Positions 63,365-64,000 of a stretch of 64,000 bases of DNA are shown piece by piece; position 1 is the stretch's first letter; each line of letters begins with the position of its first letter. The translations under genes and the position numbers were made by a program. The stretch is taken from NCBI GenBank assembly GCA_046351215.1, contig JAXLYX010000007.1:576029-640028 (forward strand). Reading direction: 5' to 3'. The notes below the pieces were generated by a model. That model worked only from the letters and a program-made list of their open reading frames with translations, made no database searches and was not told the DNA's origin. Source of the stretch: JAXLYX01 sp046351215. Its GTDB lineage: Bacteria; Myxococcota_A; Polyangia; Polyangiales; Houyiibacteriaceae.

Positions 63365-64000
63365 TCAGAAGACGACGCGCGCGATCACCCCGTCCCGACC
63401 GCCCTTCGCCTGCCCCGGCACGTAGGTGCCCTCCACGTAGCCCGAGACGACGACACGGCCGCAGGGGTCGATGGCGATGCCCGAGACCGACTCGTCCCCG
63501 GCGACGTGGCTCTGCCATCGGCCCGTGAGCCCGAAGCCCGCGTCGTAGCGGAGCACGAACATGTCGGCCTCCCCGGGGGCCGGCGGATCGCCGACCACCG
63601 CGCCGAGGGTCTCGCCCGCGACGTACACGTTGCCGAGCGGGTCGCGGATCGCGGCCGTCACCCACTCCGACTCGGTGGAGCCGTCGCTCGTCGACGCGAG
63701 CAGCTGCCCCGTGCTCGGATCGATGCGGAGCAGGAAGGCATCCTGCTGACCGACGGGCGTGCCGAACGCGTGGAAGGACGAGCCCGCGACGAGGAGGTTC
63801 CCGTCGGCGTCGAAGAGGACGGCCGCGGCGTTGTCGAAGCCGTTCGAGCCGATGCGGCCTCGCCAGAGCTCGGAGCCGTCCGTCGACGAGGTCGAGCGCA
63901 CGAACGGTCCCTTCGTCGTCCCGGACGTGAGCACGCCCGAGACGTAGACCGGCGCGTCCGCCGCGGGAGGGACGGCGAGACCGTAGAGGAAGTCGGACGA
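63365..64000 (-). CDS. Secreted-type repeat (beta-propeller/SBBP-like) protein, 5' part outside window
   Basis: The frame is open through the right edge of the window, so at least the N-terminus is missing; an internal GTG at 63934 is not the true start. The visible 211 codons contain four repeats of about 45 residues with the pattern D-x-x-G-N-V/L-x-V-A/S-G, for example FDADGNLLVAGSS, DPLGNVYVAGETL and DPCGRVVVSGYVEG. Such SBBP or propeller repeats occur in large extracellular proteins of myxobacteria. The C-terminus ends AKGGRDGVIARVVF. Function is unknown. Confidence 0.75.
   Translation of the reverse strand, partial: SSDFLYGLAVPPAADAPVYVSGVLTSGTTKGPFVRSTSSTDGSELWRGRIGSNGFDNAAAVLFDADGNLLVAGSSFHAFGTPVGQQDAFLLRIDPSTGQLLASTSDGSTESEWVTAAIRDPLGNVYVAGETLGAVVGDPPAPGEADMFVLRYDAGFGLTGRWQSHVAGDESVSGIAIDPCGRVVVSGYVEGTYVPGQAKGGRDGVIARVVF

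Overview
The window is a high-GC (visibly around 70%) stretch of bacterial chromosome, densely packed with genes on both strands. The mix fits a Gram-negative member of the Myxococcota, probably Polyangia-like: BamA, Skp, Lol and MlaC envelope genes, a myxobacterial-type PilZ protein, a porin-like protein resembling the TIGR04551 family, many secreted proteins of unknown function and a WS/DGAT acyltransferase. The taxonomic call is inference; there is no rRNA here. It reads as core genome plus accessory metabolism. There is no CRISPR array, prophage or obvious biosynthetic cluster.

Layout. 1-4.5 kb: a membrane protein, a two-gene beta-oxidation operon (enoyl-CoA hydratase, 3-hydroxyacyl-CoA dehydrogenase) and a degenerate PEP-synthase-like protein. 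4.6-6.7 kb: tRNA-Val(CAC) and a multi-S1 RNA-binding protein. 6.9-19.4 kb: PilZ protein, secreted protein, prfB (with programmed frameshift), lysS, a lolC/E-type permease, lolD, bamA, skp, then mlaC and a Crp/Fnr regulator. 19.5-27 kb: DUF507, yicC, gmk, a secreted metallopeptidase-like protein, radA and a porin-like outer-membrane protein. 27-36.7 kb: RNase J, a lipoprotein peptidase, dCMP deaminase, then tig-clpP-clpX-lon. 36.8-43.6 kb: ClC channel, secreted unknowns, tRNA-Val(TAC), a lipoprotein and a desaturase. 43.6-48.2 kb: AraC regulator, WS/DGAT and an acyl-CoA dehydrogenase behind three operator palindromes. 48.2-56.4 kb: PAS protein, a four-gene TRAP transporter operon with a TatT component, cytochrome P450 and an MFS transporter. 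56.5-64 kb: small membrane protein, methyltransferase-like protein, beta-propeller protein, a fadL-type gene split by an IS3-family element, a hemerythrin and a partial repeat protein.

How the genes work together. lolC/E-lolD, bamA, skp and mlaC form an outer-membrane assembly and lipid-transport block. tig-clpP-clpX-lon is the classic protein quality-control cluster. The beta-oxidation pair, desaturase, AraC, WS/DGAT, acyl-CoA dehydrogenase and fadL point to a lipid-centred metabolism with storage and breakdown of acyl chains.

Most notable observations. (1) An IS3-family element of 1274 bp with 25-bp inverted repeats and a 3-bp GCG duplication sits inside a fadL gene, and removing it restores the frame exactly. 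(2) Three copies of an 18-bp palindrome lie upstream of the acyl-CoA dehydrogenase. (3) lon carries a one-base deletion, and clpP runs 64 codons past its usual end into clpX in a way that also fits a one-base deletion. (4) At least ten promoters of the form TTGAC(C/n)-N17/18-TAnnnn are visible, several overlapping the preceding gene's stop codon. (5) A PEP-synthase-like protein has lost its phosphohistidine domain.
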